Assembly (NCBI RefSeq): GCF_023898315.1
Contig: NC_064615.1
Location: 1,186,389,413-1,186,453,412, forward strand
Source of the DNA: Schistocerca nitens
Lineage: Eukaryota; Arthropoda; Insecta; Orthoptera; Acrididae
Direction of reading: 5' to 3'
DNA: 64,000 nt
This document shows positions 42,950 through 54,146 of the stretch, piece by piece; the stretch's first letter is position 1; every line of letters starts with the position of its first letter. The notes under the pieces are model-generated. The model ran no database searches and was not told where the DNA came from. It saw only the letters and a program-made list of their open reading frames with translations. Made by a program: the position numbers and the translations under genes.

Positions 42950-44130
42950 CACGCCTCACACTGAAATGTAATGTTCCGCCTCGTACTTTAGAGCCCACGC
43001 CATTCTGTTAGTTCTCAGAGACCAAGTAAAGGAAGAATTGGATCGACCAACTGCAATTGGAGTTCTAGAACCTACTCCTCCTAGTCAATGGGGCATAGTG
43101 CTAAAGCCATCAGGGAAGATCCACCTGTGTGGCAATTTTAAAGTTACTGTCAGTGCCTAATCAGAGATTGAGGCATATCCTATTCTGAAGCCGGAAGAAT
43201 TACTGCCAAATTAAAAGTTAGAAACATCTTCTCTAAAGTAGACATAGTGGATACATACCTCCAACTTCCCCTTGATTCAGAATCTCATCAATTTCTTGCA
43301 CTTGACACGCCGCACGGACTTTATCATTTGAAATGACTAATGTTTGGTACAGCAAGTACCCCCACCCCCCGTTTTTCGGCACTTTTTGAAACAATTAGTA
43401 CTCCAAGTGAATGGATGTATTAACTATTTAGATGACATCATTGTAACAGGGAGCACCTTGGCAATCTGAAATCTTTATTCAGCGTCTTAAAGAAAGCTGG
43501 CCTGATATACGGAAATGAAAATTGTTTTTTTTCCCTGTCTGATACTGAGTACTTCGGCCACATCGCTTCCAGCTTGGGCATTCGTCCTCTGGATAAACGT
43601 ATTGAAGCCATAATCAAACTTCCCATACCAATAATGCATAAGCAACTTTGTTCCTTTCTGGGGAAGATACCGTGTTACTGAAAGCTCCTACCTGCAGCAG
43701 CAATAGAAACTGCTGCACCTTTCTCCCTGTCATGAAAAAAAGGGGTGCCTTTTCAGTGGACACCAGCTTGAGAGCATGGCTTCCACAGGTGGAAATCCTA
43801 CTGTTGACAGCCTCGTGCCTCGCACGTTTTCTTCCAACAAAGCAGATACTTATTGCAACAGACGCATCTGATACAGGTGTCGGAGCAGTCCTGGCACACA
43901 GGGAGGCAGATGGCTCTGAGCACCCTGTGGCCTACGCATCAGAAATGTTGACTGACACCCAATGCCGGTACTCCCAAATAGTAAAAGAAGTACTGACCAT
44001 CATCTTCGCATTAAAGAAATTCCACATTTTTGTTTATGGCACAAAGTTTCACCTCATCACATACCATAAACTGCTGATCTCCTCATTCAATCCAGCAGCA
44101 AAGATTCCAGCACTGGGCTGTATTTTTGGC
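42950..44130 (+). pseudogene. gypsy reverse transcriptase and RNase H remnant
   Basis: RT: PSQWGIVLKPSGKIHLCGNF (about 43080-43140), VDIVDTYLQLPLDSESHQFL (43240-43300), palm YLDD at 43425-43436, FGHIASSLGIRPLDKRI (43555-43605). RNase H: KQILIATDASDTGVGAVLAH (43840-43900), HPVAYASEMLTDTQCRYSQI and EVLTIIFALKKFHIFVYG. Short stops and shifts separate the blocks. The catalytic aspartates of RT (YLDD) and RNase H (TDAS) persist. Confidence 0.85.
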
Positions 44131-44139
44131 GTGCTACAA

Positions 44140-45490
44140 GTATGAGATTCACTTCCACAACACAACTGAAAACCCAATGCTGACGCCCTATCCTGCCTTC
44201 CATGGGGACTTGATCCAGAGTTTGACAAAGAAGAAATTCTGTGTTTACACATCGACGAAGAGGCAGAAGCCACCATAGATTCTTTTCCCATTACCAGCTC
44301 CCGGGTTGCAGATGCAACCAGTAATGACAAGGTACTCCAACAAGTCCGGAGTCACATATTTCGTGGGTAGCCTGAACAACCACCTCCCAAGGCTTCTGTG
44401 GCATTCCGTCAGTTCTTTAATGCTCACATTCAGCTCATGTTGGGTGCTTCTGCTCATTTTCGATGGACACCCACGAGTAGTGGTTCTTTGTTCTTTACAC
44501 CAGCATGTCCTGCTACTATTGCACCAAGATCACTGGGGGTATTCTGAACTAAACATCCGGCTTGCAGGTTCAGTTACTGGTCGTGCAGGAACCAGGAGAC
44601 TGAACAACTCACCCAGACATGTCCGTACTGCCAAAACCAGCAGGCAGCTCTATGACATTCATTTGCTTCTTGACCACCATGTGCTCGCCGTTGGGAACTG
44701 GTACACGTTGATTTTGCTGGGCCTGATTTAACGCAGTGTTCTTGATAGTGACTGATGCTCACTCCCGATTTCCGTACAGTGCCTGCTGCAATGCCACATC
44801 AACCAGCAACACCATCACAGCCTTAGAAAAAAAATTTGCAATTGAAAGTCTGCCGGAAGTGCTCGTAACTGACAACAGTCCACAATTCTGTAGTGAGGAG
44901 TTTGGTAGTTTCTGTGCCCAGCATGGCATTTGCCACATTCCAACAGTCCATTTCCATCCACAATGAAATGGAGAAGCTGAGAGGATAGCCAGCACATTCA
45001 AAACTCAGATGAAGAAATACCTCCAGGATCACTCCACAGATACATCACCAACTTTTTTTTTTGAGCAGTTACATGTCCACACCCGTCGGAAAGTCCTGCG
45101 GAACTTTTCTATGGACAGCGCCCCAGAGCCTCTTGAGCCTGCTCTTGCAAATGCCATGACCAGCACCACCACTATTGCCTGCTTCCAAGTTATGCCCTGG
45201 GACCTCGGTGTGGGCGATAGGATTTTGCCGGCAACTAGCCTGGATTCCGGGAACAATCGTCCAGTACTGGGACTGGAAGGACTCCAGGTGCAGCTTCTGG
45301 ACCGGGATGTTCTGTGACATGCCAACCAACTTTGTCCCCACCTAGTTTTCCAACAGTTTTTTCCTTCCCCATCCCCACACCACCATTACAAGTCGCCTAG
45401 TTCCCATCCTACCCCAAGCTACACAGAGAGAGACCAGACTTATAGACGCCTTTCGTACACAGCTAGCTGACCGACACCACATCCCAACAA
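44140..45490 (+). pseudogene. gypsy integrase remnant
   Basis: Linker (ADALSCLPWGLDPEFDKEEI, about 44180), zinc-binding region with HQDHWGYSE and TCPYCQNQQAA in two frames (44520-44650), core WELVHVDFAGPDL (about 44690-44730), FLIVTDAHSRFPYSACCNAT (44739-44800), ESLPEVLVTDNSPQFCSEEF (44850-44910), GICHIPTVHFHPQ then a stop. The C-terminal part has STPVGKSCGTFL and FRTQLADRHH near 45450. Asp residues of VDFAGP and VTDNSP remain. It stops 40 bp before the nested LINE. Confidence 0.85.
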
Positions 45491-46109
45491 GAGCAACTTA
45501 CCCCTGACATCGACCAGCACCAGGTGCCCTCCTGCAGGTCCGGGGGTTAGAATTGGCCCGCGGTATTCCTGCCTGTTGTAAGAGGTGACTAAAAGGAATC
45601 TCTCACGTTTTGGTCTTTGTCTTGGTCCCCTCTCGAGTTTGACCTCCATCTTTTCCAAATTTCTGTTGCTAGTGTGTGCCATTTGGGGAAGAACACCTTA
45701 CATGGTGTTTTTGGTTTGTCCATCATGCACAAAGATCTTGCATGCTACCTATTGTCATGTAGCAGGCTTTGTACCCAACGTCATATGGGTTGCCTCCTTC
45801 TCATCTCCTTCGCTGTACCATCCTTTGCGGCCACGACAATTCTGGACCATTTCGGCATCCGAAATCCAGTGTGGTAGCTAGTCCACCATGGTGGAGTTGT
45901 CATGTACCCTCTTGGTGGTAGCCCCCTGACAACACAGGGATCGCAATGCTGATGACAGAGTTAAGACCTCCCCGCATATGCCAAGGAGTAGGTGCCCATC
46001 CTTCTGGGGTACCAGGACTCCCGGCAATGGCTATCCTGCCAGGTGACCCTTGCTGAGGCTGGGTGACACCAGTGGGGAGAGCTCCTGGTCGGAGTGGGTG
46101 GCATTAGGG

Positions 46110-46985
46110 CAGATGACCCACAATGAAATGGGTTAAATCAAATCAAGCTGGTGGTTGCTTGGCCCCAGCAGTCTCCAAGCGTGTCAGGAATAATTTTGAT
46201 GCTGCAACCTATGATTCCCGATCATTCCCCTCGCTGGCTACCCTGTGAGAGGACCGTCGGTCGACCAGGTCTCAAGAGCCGTATTCGCCTCAGTATCTTG
46301 TTTGCAGCAGGACTGATGAAGAGACCTTTTAGGCCCCAGTTTTTTGTCGACCATCTTGAAGTTAGGTTTGAGGAAGTGGGAGCGTTGTCCAAAATGCGTA
46401 GCGCGTCGATTTTGATCTAGGCGGCCATCCAGCCCAGTCGTGGGCACTGCTCGCCTGTGACAAGCTGGGTGACATCCCTGTCTTGATTACGCCCCATAGA
46501 AGCCTTAACATAGTTCAGGGTATTATTTTCCATCGTGACCTCCTTTTGCAGGTGGATGAGGACCTACACACCAACTTGGAGTGACGGGGTGTCCACTTCA
46601 TCTGGCACGTGCGTAGAGGCCCCAAAGATAACAGGGTTGCTACCATTGCCTTCATCTTGGCTTTTGAGGGCGACTCGTTACCTGAAAAGGTCAAGGTGAT
46701 GATTTACCGTTGTGACGTGAAACCTTACCTCCCTCCTCCTATGCTTTGCTTCAAGTGCTGGAGGTTTGACCACATGTCATCTCTCTGTACGTCCAGCACC
46801 ACTTGCCGGGACTGTGGTCGCCCTCTGCACCTGGGCGCTCTGTATGTGTCTCCTCCCACTTGGGTCAACTGTGGGAAGTGCCACTCCCCCTGCTCGTCTG
46901 ATTGCCCTGTTCTCCATAATGAGCGGCGAATAATGGAAATCAAATCCATTGGCAGGCTCACCTATCAAGAATCAAAGAGGAAATA
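46110..46985 (+). pseudogene. ORF1 of I-like LINE copy C
   Basis: Blocks: TYDSRSFPSLATL then a stop, PQFFVDHLEVRFEEVGALSK (to 46395), SLNIVQGIIFHRDLLLQVDE (46500-46560), AFILAFEGDSLPEKVKVMIY, RCDVKPYLPPPMLCFKCWRF, DHMSSLCTSSTTCRDCGRPL, WVNCGKCHSPCSSDCPVLHN (46609-46920). Cys/His spacing matches copy D. The terminal 125 codons (46609-46986) are fully open. N-terminal stops make it a pseudogene. Confidence 0.85.
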
Positions 46986-47639
46986 GGAACACCTTCCACC
47001 TTCATCCTGTTGCAATGACGGCATCATGTGCTGCGACTGCAACTTCATTTCCCCGGCTGTCTCTGCGTTTGTTAAACTTCCAGTGGACCCTCAGGGCTGC
47101 CCCGACTCTTCCCCATGTCAGTGATGGGAGACATTGCTCCTTCTGGTGCTCCCACAGTACCTCCTTTGGGAGACCAACCCCCCAAATTGACGGGGCTATC
47201 ACCCCCCCCCCCCCCTCCTCTGCCAAAGGTACTCCAGCTTCTCTCGCACAGAAAGGGTCACTTGGAAGACTACCTTCTCAGGCACCCTCCAGCGTGACAG
47301 GTGACATCAGTCAGTGGCTCAAGGAGCCACGAGCGGCAGATCGAAGAGTTTCCCATTCTTCATCTGTCCCTGACCCCCCTCCTGCGACTGCGGCCCCGTC
47401 CCAGGTTGCTACTATGGAGGGGGGGGGGGGGAGAAGACAAAACTGGGTAAGAAGGAAGATGTTCCGGTAGCCTCTGTGCCACCTGTCCTTACCAGCTCTG
47501 CGTCTGAGGACAATTTGCTGATTTTGGCGTCCCCGAACGACCTCAATCACACCCCTACCTCAGACGCACTGATTCTCGATTCAGGCTCTCCTTCAGTGGT
47601 GGTCGATGACCCTGCGGCATAATCTGCCTTCTCGGTCCC

Positions 47640-48640
47640 TTCACGCTTTTTTTGGCCGCGGACAATATCCTCCTCCAGTGGAATTGCAGCGGTTTTTTCC
47701 ACCACTTTGCTGAGCTCCGACAACTTCTCAGCCTCCACCCTTTCTTTTGCATTGCTCTCCAGGAAACTTGGTTTCCGGTGTTGTGAACCCCTGCCCTCCA
47801 AGGCTATCGGGGTTATTACAAGAATTGGGCAGCTTATGAGAGGGTATCTGGTGGCATCTGCATCTACGTCCTTCACTCACTTTACAGCGAGTCTGTCCCT
47901 CTACAAACACCTTTAGAGGCTGTCGCTGTTTGGGTGTGGATGCCTCAGGCTGTTTCTGTCTGCAGTCCCTATCGTCCACTGGATGGTGATGTCCCGCAGC
48001 ATGTATTGGCTGCGCTGATAGCCCAACTGCCGCCACCTTTTCTGTTACTGGACGACTTCAACGCCCATAACCCTCTGCGGGTTGGATTGGTTGCAATAGG
48101 CCAAGGCATTGTCGTTGAGCAAGTGTTGTCACAGCTCGACCTTTCTCTTTTAAATAATGGTGCCTCCATACATTTCAGTGTGGCGCATGACATGTACTCA
48201 GCCATCGACCTTCCAGTCTGCAGCCCTGGCCTTCTACCATTTGTCCAATGGAGTGTGCATGATGTGCGGTAGTGACCACTTTCCAATCTTTCTGTCACTG
48301 CCAGAGCATCACTCTCCTGGGCACCTCCCCAGATGGGCTTTGAATAAGGCTGACTGGGACTCGTCCGTTTCCATTGCCACTATTTCTCATGATGCCATTG
48401 ATCAGGTGGTTCTCACAATAACCACCGGCATCATTTCTGCAGTGGAATCTGCAATTCCCTTTTCCTCTGGGTCCCCTCGGCAGAGGACTGTGCCTTGGTG
48501 GTCACCGGGGATTGCTGAGGTGATTCGAGATCGCAGGCAGGCCCTCCAACATCATAAGCAGCACCCATCACTGGAACACCTCCTTATCTATAAGCGGCTC
48601 CGTGCCTGAGCTCTACGCCTTATTCACCGACGGAAGCAGG
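47640..48640 (+). pseudogene. ORF2 endonuclease domain, I-like copy C
   Basis: Begins LLQWNCSGFFHHFAELRQLL and IALQETWF (the N and E motifs of APE-type endonucleases), then VCSPYRPLDGDVPQHVLAAL with PPPFLLLDDFNAHNPL (47934-48080, where GDFN reads DDFN), and LNNGASIHFSVAHDMYSAID. The S-D-H motif reads GSDHFPIFLSLPEHHSPGHL (48270-48330) in the next frame. These domains nick target DNA to prime reverse transcription. Two frame changes disrupt it. Confidence 0.8.
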
Positions 48641-49103
48641 AGTGCTTGGAAAGGTATGTCTCCACCATTGTCATCCGTACCTCTACATCACAGATTTGGG
48701 CCAAGATTAGGCAGCTCTGTGGATATCAGATCCGCGTCAGTGTACCTGGGCTTTCACTGGATGGAGCAGTCTGTACTGAATCAGACACAATTGCAGAACA
48801 CTTAGCCAGGCATTATGTTCAGAGTTCTGCTTTTACGAATTACTCACAGGCCATCCGCTCCCTGAAAGAGCGGTTGGAACGTCGGAGCCTTTCCTTCCAT
48901 ACGCACCACTTTGAATTGTACAATGCTCCATTCAGTGAGTGGGAATTCCAAAGTGCCCTAGCCGCTTGCCCTGATATGGCTCCCGGGTCGGATCGCATCC
49001 ACTATCAGATGCTCAATCACCTCTCCACCTACTAAACCTTTTCAACCGTATCTGGGTTGAGGGTGAGTTCCCGTCTCAGTGGCGGGAAAGCATTATCATC
49101 GCA

Positions 49104-50426
49104 GTGTTGAAGCCTGGCAAGAACCCACTGGAGGTGGACAGCTGCCACCCGATTAACCTTACCAATGTTCTGTGCAAGTTGCTCAAACGCGTGGTGAATC
49201 GGAGGTTGAGTTGGCTACATGAGTCTCGTGGCCTTCTGGCTCCGTTTCAGGGAGGGTTCAATAAGGGCTGCTCTGCCACCAATAATCTGGTCAGCCTGGA
49301 GTCTGCCATCTGTACAGCCTTTGCTTGCCGTCAGCATCTGGTTGCCATATTTTTTGACATGCGGAAGGGGTACAATATGACTTGGCGACATCACATCCTT
49401 ACCACGCTTCACGGGTGGGGTCTTAGCGGCCGGCTCCTGATTTTTATTCAAAATTTTCTTTCGCTTAATTCCTTCTGCATGCAAGTTGGTCCCTCCTGTA
49501 ATTCCTCCCGAGTCCAGGAGAATGGGGTCCCGCAAGGCTCTGTCTTGAGTGTCTGCCTCTTTTTAGTTGATATCAATGGACTAGCTGCAGCTATGGGAAC
49601 GTCTGTATCAGCTTCTTTGTATGGTGATGACTTTTGCCTGTGCTATAGCTCCACTGGCATTGCAGTTGCTGAACAACAACTACAGGGCGACATCCACAGG
49701 GTGCAGTCCCGTCTCAATTATGGGAGCCTGCTGCATTGTGGTTGCTTGACCCCATACTTCACTGCGAGATCCAACTCGCAACTGGAGCTCCACACAAGCC
49801 CTATAAACAGCATACTTGTGGAGGCTGGTGTCCCTCCATTGTGGATCCGGCACCAACGACTACTGGCCACTTATGCTGCACATGTTTGTGGCATCCAAAT
49901 TACTGTCTCCTGTTCTCCAACTCAGTCGTCGATCTTCCAGAAAGGCGGCCCCAGTCGATCTTGCAGAAAGGCGGCCCCAGTCAGGGTGTATGATTGCTGT
50001 TCACATCCGGGCTCTTCTCTCTCTGGGCTTGAGGTTTTCCCTCTCCAACCTCTTTTCCAGGCCCATATGCGTATACCCCCATGGTGTGTGCCCTGCCCAT
50101 GCCTTCAGCTGGATTTAGCACAAGGCCCGAAAGACTCTTCTCTCGTGAGGCCCTCCGCCGATGCTTTCTTTCCATCCTTGCTGCATTTCCCGCCTGTGCC
50201 ATTGTCTGTACCGACTGTTCGATGGTTGCTGGTCGAGTTGGTTATGCATTTACTCTTGGGTAATAATCTGAACAATGCTCATTGCTGGATAGCTGGTGTT
50301 TGCACTGCAGAGCTTGTAGCCATCTCCCGTGGCCTAAAGTATATCCGCTCCTGCTCAGGTGAGTCCTTCATTATCTGTAGTGACTACCTGAGCGGTTTAC
50401 GAGCTACCGACCAGTGTTTCGGGTAA
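49104..50426 (+). CDS. ORF2 RT, thumb and RNase H of I-like copy C (440-codon open frame)
   Basis: Longest open frame in the window. RT motifs: LKPGKNPLEVDSCHPINLTN, LLAPFQGGFNKGCSATNNLV, ENGVPQGSVLSVCLFLVDIN, catalytic YGDD at 49620-49631. The thumb/connection has SPINSILVEAGVPPLWIRHQ. RNase H at about 50270-50420 has AELVAISRGLKYIRSCSGES and SDYLSGLRATDQ (Glu and Asp of the active site). Upstream fingers (APGSDRIHYQML) lie in a separate frame at 48646-49035, and the downstream GH..HL and Cys box (LTHGHLLHHKNAPLCRCGS, 50600-50700) in another. RT and RNase H active sites look intact, but the full polyprotein is broken. Confidence 0.85.
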   Translation: MLKPGKNPLEVDSCHPINLTNVLCKLLKRVVNRRLSWLHESRGLLAPFQGGFNKGCSATNNLVSLESAICTAFACRQHLVAIFFDMRKGYNMTWRHHILTTLHGWGLSGRLLIFIQNFLSLNSFCMQVGPSCNSSRVQENGVPQGSVLSVCLFLVDINGLAAAMGTSVSASLYGDDFCLCYSSTGIAVAEQQLQGDIHRVQSRLNYGSLLHCGCLTPYFTARSNSQLELHTSPINSILVEAGVPPLWIRHQRLLATYAAHVCGIQITVSCSPTQSSIFQKGGPSRSCRKAAPVRVYDCCSHPGSSLSGLEVFPLQPLFQAHMRIPPWCVPCPCLQLDLAQGPKDSSLVRPSADAFFPSLLHFPPVPLSVPTVRWLLVELVMHLLLGNNLNNAHCWIAGVCTAELVAISRGLKYIRSCSGESFIICSDYLSGLRATDQCFG

Positions 50427-50949
50427 TTAATGTGCTGACACGCTGGCCAACTGGCTATCAGTGCACCGGCCTTCCGGAATGTGATCTCCAGTCAGTATTG
50501 CAGCAAAAAGTCCTTGGTACGTACGGTGATGAATGTCGCGCCCTGCCTTCCCCAACAAACTTCGGGTCATCAAGGAGACGAGCCTCTCACAAGGACTCAG
50601 TTGTTCTCTGGTGGCTATGCATTGGCCACACCTGGCTGACGCACGGTCATTTATTGCACCACAAGAACGCACCTCTATGTCGCTGTGGATCAGCTTTAAT
50701 AGTGGTCCACGTCTTGTTGGCCTGCCGCTTTTAACTGTGCTCAGGCAGACATTTGCACTGCCTGATACGCTCCCTGCCCTTTTAATACATGACACTGCCA
50801 TGGCAGGCTTAGTTTTGAGTTTCATTCAAGCAGGGGGCTTTTATTGCTAAATCTGAGGGTTTCTCTTTTTTTGTGTTGAGTCTGGCCTTTGGCCTACGGT
50901 TTTAGATTGGGGTTTTTAGTGTGTCTCTTGGTGTACTGCCCCCTAACCC

Positions 50950-51020
50950 CCCTCCCCCCCCCCCCCCACACACACACACACACCACACCACACCACACCA
51001 CTACCACCACCACCATGGTC
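50950..51020 (+). repeat. (C)n(CA)n(CCA)n low-complexity tract in the LINE 3' UTR
   Basis: Poly-C, then CA, then accac/cacca repeats inside the 3' UTR of copy C. Copies B and D have poly-C, poly-G or CT tracts at comparable 3' positions. Confidence 0.85.
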
Positions 51021-51485
51021 GGCCAGCCGCTGTAACACTTTTAATTCCTCTTTTCTGGTCTTTGTCTATGTCTTTCTTGTTCTGTGTAGTCCCTTTTCCT
51101 CTCCATTGCTTTTCTTTCTTCCTTGCGGGTGCTTCATGGTCAGGGTCATGGAAAAAGGGACTGATGGCCTTTGTAGTCTGGTCCCTTCAACCCCGACAAA
51201 CCAACCAACTAGTACCAGATGCCCTTCCCGGTCTAGAGAGATGTCGCCCGATCACAAACCACAAGTAATTCCAGATGAAGATGAAGAAATGCCGCTGGCT
51301 CCTCCTGCTCCATCGGCTCCACTGCCAAGGTCAACACCATGCAACCTTCACCTGCAGCTGGGGCATTTTCATCAATATTCTCCTATGCCCCGAATCACTA
51401 ACGCCACTGAGGACTCAGAGGACCCCATGTATGTGGTGTTCATTCGCAGCATATGCTTTCCCACTTCCCTAAGGACGAAGGGGTG

Positions 51486-52052
51486 TGTAGTATCCACCAT
51501 TATTAAGGCTCCGCACCAAGCAGCAGTGTAATCCATTGCACGCAGCCGAGAAATGCCGCTAACAGTGTTGGCCGTCTTCGTACGTGTGCTTCAAACCACA
51601 GCGATTGGCCACCCATGACACCTGGTGATTGGCCATCCAGAATGTACAGCGACCCCAGCCACCGGCGCCATTAACTGTGAAACCTTATTTAACACTGCCA
51701 CTGACATATACAAGCCACTTTCCTATGTTCTGCTCCACAGCTCGTGTGTGCTACGCTGCCGTGGACCTGCTGTTCAATGTTAATTTGGCTGCACTCTGGA
51801 CTTAGAATCCGAATGCTATATTGGAACTTGGGCCTCAATACTGACTAGGCTTAGTATGTCAATGGGCTTGTGATTCTGCTGGAATTCTGCATTTCACGTG
51901 CACTTCCTGAACATAGGTATACCCACCATCATAATTTTCCATAAAGTGTTCAACTACAATTTGGCGCTTGGTAACAGAACTTTTTGTGCCAGTGTTGTGT
52001 CAGTAAACTGTAGAACGGTGATATATTTATTGTGTTATAACCAGAAATAACA
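51486..52052 (+). repeat. 3' LTR
   Basis: Begins TGTAGTATCC and ends ccagaaataaca; 567 bp. Similar to the 5' LTR over its whole length (landmarks listed there). Followed by TSD gtaag and then resumed Jockey-like LINE sequence attataataattacagcaca. Confidence 0.88.
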
Positions 52053-52057
52053 GTAAG

Positions 52058-52210
52058 ATTATAATAATTACAGCACACACAGAGGCAACGAGCCAATAAT
52101 TCTTCTCATGCTCCATACGTGAACTGAACAGGAAAATATCCAAATAACTGGTATAAGGGGGCGTACCCTGTGCCATGCACTTCAGTGGTTTGTGGATGTA
52201 TATGTAGGCT
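52058..52210 (+). mobile_element. Jockey-like LINE, 3' end piece
   Basis: attataataattacagcaca, ctcatgctccatacgtgaac, gtaccctgtgccatgcactt, ttgtggatgtatatgtagg: the 3' end of the same family as 33880-33980. It completes the LINE begun at 39300, 11.1 kb away. Confidence 0.8.
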
Positions 52211-52454
52211 GCCTTTAAACAGACTAGGCTCAATGACCTTCTGTAAAACCATTAAAAATAATGCAAACTAATATTTTCAAAATCATTAAAAATAATGTAA
52301 ACTAATTATTTCTGGGGAAGGGGGGGGGGGCATATAAAAGAAAAAAAACCTGTTAGCTCAAAAGAAAGATGCCAAATACTGTCCACAGTAATGTTTGCTT
52401 AATACCATTCAAACAAGCGAAAATTCTTGTCTGATGCACTGAAATATAAATGAC
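52211..52454. other. Short unassigned spacer with poly-G
   Basis: Contains two copies of a taaaaataatg(c/t)aaactaat(a/t)tt motif about 45 bp apart and a G run at 52320-52330. Otherwise nothing recognised. Confidence 0.4.
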
Positions 52455-53230
52455 TTGAATTTGAAATGTTCCTGCAACCTAAGCTACAAAGTTGATAACT
52501 TACAAGTTCTTCTCGCAGAATGTAAAAGTGAAATAATGATTTGTTTAAATGAACATTGGCATACCTCTAATTCAGTAAATATCTTAAATAAAATTGAAAA
52601 TTTCAACATTACAAGCATCTATTGCAGGGAGAAAAAAACTCTCGTGGAGGACGTTGCGTACTTTTGGATTCTTCTATAAGGTACGAAGTGAAAACAGATT
52701 TTAAATGTTTAAATGAAGATTGTATATTTCAAAGCTGTGCAAAGAGCTTGAAGACCTTAATGTGTTAGTGATCACGGTTTACAGAATTCCACAAAGGGCA
52801 TTAATTAAACCATTCCTCTCTAAATTCCAGTGCATTTTAAATAAACTAAAGAATGAAAAAAAGTGGTAATAGCTGCTGGTTTTAATGTAAACACTGCAAG
52901 TGGCATCAAAGAATCAACAAAAGTAATTGATTCAATTAAAAAGTCTGGTTTTAAACCAAATTTTTTGGAGTTCACCAGAACAAATGTTCACTCAGCCACA
53001 TCCATTGATAACATTGAAACAAACTGTTAATGTACATGAATTATGTCTAGACTTAGGACTTTCGGTTGACTCAGCCTTGTTTGTTTCACTGCCAAAACTT
53101 ATAAACTTAATACAAGAAAAACTTATATCAGAAGACATTTCAATAAAACAAATAGTGAAATATGTCATGAGAAACTAACAAAAGTTAGCCGATTGTATAA
53201 CAACTCCCAACTGCTTCAACAAGCCTTAAA
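52455..53230 (+). mobile_element. Jockey/CR1-like LINE: endonuclease region
   Basis: NLKCSCNLSYKVDNLQVLLA then IMICLNEHWH (52455-52560) is the N-terminal endonuclease block with the E motif. AAGFNVNTASGIKESTKVID (about 52870-52930) holds the expected GDFN, altered to GFN. FLEFTRTNVHSATSIDNIET covers 52960-53025. A downstream helical linker runs to 53230. Heavily mutated. The same element appears to continue at 54400-54900 and end at 58150-58460. Confidence 0.7.
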
Positions 53231-53239
53231 ATATTTTAA

Positions 53240-53998
53240 TTGGAAGTAGGGAGCAGTGGGAAAAAAACATGTCTGCTTCATTGCTGGGTCGACATCAGAA
53301 CAAGGTGCTGCTGGGGCTGGGGCGTAAGGGGCTCAGCCAAGACTGGAGGGCATCATATCTCTAGGAAAACTGGCCTCGGTATTCCAAGCTGAAATTACTG
53401 CAATCTGGGCATGTGGGGAGGAAACTATAGCATCTACATCTATTCAGACAGCCGTGAAATCATTGACAGCACGTGCAACGAGATCTAAGATTGTTGCAGA
53501 ATGTGGAGCCAGGGGGAAGCAATAGGGTTAACCTAGTGTGGGTCTCTGGCCACTCAGGGATTGGTGGCAATGAACAAGCTGACAGATAGGTCAGGATGGG
53601 GGCAAAGACTCCATTCATTGGGCTGGAACCTGTCCTGACAATCACAAAGGCTATGATCAAACTAGAGCTACAGGACTGGCTTAGAAGACAGCACATAGAA
53701 TACCGGACCATGGTCTATAAACAAAAACACAGTAAGGTAATGATGCCAAAGCTGTGTTTTAAAAGAAGCTATGTAATCCTGGGCTTGAACATAAAAGAGA
53801 ATAAACTCATGGTTGGACTGATGACGGGCCATGGGAATTTCAAAAAACACCTACATGCAATAGGTATAATGGAAAAAAACCGTAAATGTAGGATCTGTGA
53901 TGAGAGTAAAGAAACTGCATCACACCTAACCTTCGAATGCACGGCATTGGAGAGCAAGAGACACAGAATTTTAGAGACAACTAGAAAAAATTTGTGGT
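53240..53998 (+). mobile_element. RNase H and C-terminal Cys box of another LINE (I/R1-like)
   Basis: CFIAGSTSEQGAAGAGA and LGKLASVFQAEITAIWACGE (RNase H E motif), then a shifted frame with a YSDSREAIDST-type stretch, VWVSGHSGIGGNEQADR (53538-53588), and GLMTGHGNFKKHLHAIGIME with CRICDESKETASHLTFECTA (53815-53945). The last 134 codons (53596-54000) are open. The GH..HL and C-x2-C...H...C tail is typical of RNase H-bearing insect LINEs, distinct from the I-like copies A-D. Its 3' end continues after the SINE to about 54400. Confidence 0.75.
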
Positions 53999-54054
53999 AA
54001 GGTCTTACGGGACTAAACTGATGAGGTCATCGGTCCCTAAGCTTACGCACTCCT

Positions 54055-54146
<92 letters not shown>

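Larger units (their letters stand above)
45531..51213 (+). mobile_element. I-like LINE copy C, full length, with TSD
   Basis: It is 5683 bp, inserted in the gypsy element. TSD accaggtgccct (45519-45530) / accagatgccct (51214-51225), 11 of 12 matching. The 5' end cctgcaggtccgggggttag matches copies A1 and A2; the 3' end is tggtcccttcaaccccgaca then aaccaaccaact. 5' UTR 45531-46110, ORF1 about 46110-46985, ORF2 about 47640-50830, 3' UTR to 51213. Several frameshifts and stops, but all domains are present in order (gag-like, endonuclease, RT, RNase H, C-terminal Cys/His), the most complete copy in the window. Confidence 0.92.
40951..52052 (+). mobile_element. Ty3/gypsy LTR retrotransposon, two LTRs, interrupted by a LINE
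   Basis: 5' LTR 40951-41533 and 3' LTR 51486-52052 flank gag, protease, RT, RNase H and integrase remnants in Ty3/gypsy order. TSD ataag (40946-40950) / gtaag (52053-52057), one mismatch. Host Jockey-like sequence joins up exactly when the provirus is removed. Without the nested 5.7-kb LINE (45531-51213) the element is about 5.4 kb. Pol motifs keep YLDD, but the protease and gag are damaged and frames are broken throughout. Nothing envelope-like was seen in the 51226-51485 remainder. Confidence 0.9.

Noticed and set aside
51226-51485. Envelope-like gene in the gypsy element
   Set aside because: The remaining 260 bp before the 3' LTR shows only a proline-rich frame with no signal peptide or membrane segment.
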